This document shows positions 63,759-64,000 of a DNA stretch of 64,000 nt, piece after piece. The notes beneath the pieces are model-generated. The model saw only the letters and a program-made list of their open reading frames with translations, did no database searches and was not told the origin of the DNA. Source of the stretch: Marinobacter sp. LV10R510-11A (GTDB lineage Bacteria; Pseudomonadota; Gammaproteobacteria; Pseudomonadales; Oleiphilaceae); assembly GCF_900215155.1 (NCBI RefSeq), contig NZ_LT907980.1, forward strand, positions 3,410,001 through 3,474,000. The letters are read 5' to 3'. Each line of letters begins with the position of its first letter. Within the stretch, counting starts at the first letter, position 1. A program made the translations under genes and the position numbers.

Positions 63759-64000
63759 ATGCACGTTGTCGTTATTGGTGGTGGCGTTGTGGGTGTAACC
63801 ACAGCCTGGGAACTGAGCCGTCGTGGTCACCAGGTGACGGTGCTGGAGCGCCATAGTGTGGCTGGCGATGAGACAAGCAAGGGCAACGCGGCTCAGCGCT
63901 CCTACGGTGTGGTATATCCTTGGGCTGACCCTAGCATGGTATTCAAGGCGCTGCCCTGGTTGTTCAAGCAGGATGGCCCTCTGAAGTTGCGCATGCCACC
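63759..64000 (+). CDS. FAD-dependent D-amino-acid dehydrogenase-like gene, 3' end outside window
   Basis: ATG 63759 follows GGTGGAGG by about 6 nt. The first 80 residues contain the FAD-binding pattern VVVIGGGVVGVTTAWEL and, later, NAAQRSYGVVYPWADPS. This is close to the start of DadA, the small subunit of D-amino-acid dehydrogenase, a membrane-associated flavoenzyme that oxidises D-amino acids. The rest lies beyond the right edge. Other glycine oxidase-type enzymes share the N-terminal fold. Confidence 0.82.
   Translation, partial: MHVVVIGGGVVGVTTAWELSRRGHQVTVLERHSVAGDETSKGNAAQRSYGVVYPWADPSMVFKALPWLFKQDGPLKLRMP

Overview
The window looks like chromosomal DNA of a marine gammaproteobacterium. 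Marinobacter or a close relative is the best fit, judged from recognised gene families and order (yrfG-hslR-hslO-pckA, ftsYEX-rpoH, a dedicated sortase system and TRAP transporters); no database was searched. Nearly all of it codes for protein. I see no rRNA, tRNA, CRISPR array, integrase or transposase.

Layout. 1-3.0 kb: end of a TRAP-associated periplasmic protein and a large TRAP permease. 3.0-9.5 kb: leftward genes for a histone-deacetylase-like amidohydrolase, PEP carboxykinase, Hsp33, Hsp15, a nucleotidase, a small exported protein and MutM. 9.7-15.6 kb: fatty acid desaturase, rsmD, then ftsY-ftsE-ftsX-rpoH, with a sigma-E-type promoter before rpoH. 15.8-20.0 kb: a two-component system, a small coiled protein, a hairpin plus terminator that may mark a small RNA, greB, an exported protein of unknown role and an acyl-CoA-binding protein. 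20.3-39.8 kb: a nearly contiguous type VI secretion locus (tssB C E F G, FHA, J K L H, vasH, vasI, tssA, tssM) with no hcp, vgrG, PAAR or effector gene in this window. 39.9-43.3 kb: a secreted LigE-type DNA ligase, two small membrane proteins, a broken porin and a DUF815 ATPase. 43.4-49.2 kb: a dedicated sortase system, with the two-component pair pdsR-pdsS divergent from the VIT/VWA sortase target and a class GN sortase. 49.3-54.2 kb: a frameshifted plsC, a MAPEG protein, an OmpA-like protein without signal peptide, a rhomboid protease and a zinc-ribbon membrane protein. 54.4-64 kb: aconitase A, a decayed signalling cluster (two kinases and a receiver), DUF2288, LysO, an HD-GYP phosphodiesterase, TatD and the start of a D-amino-acid dehydrogenase-like gene.

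Two patterns stand out. First, a dispersed stem-loop repeat occurs three times (32.3, 46.4 and 52.6 kb). The 53-nt core is conserved, while the flanking arms differ from copy to copy yet are self-complementary within each copy. One copy lies in the open 5' part of the sortase target gene. Second, between 42 and 60 kb several genes are broken: the porin, plsC, a hybrid kinase with a frameshift and several internal deletions, a receiver lacking secondary-structure elements, and a kinase missing its N-terminus. Several deletion joints look like slippage between short direct repeats.
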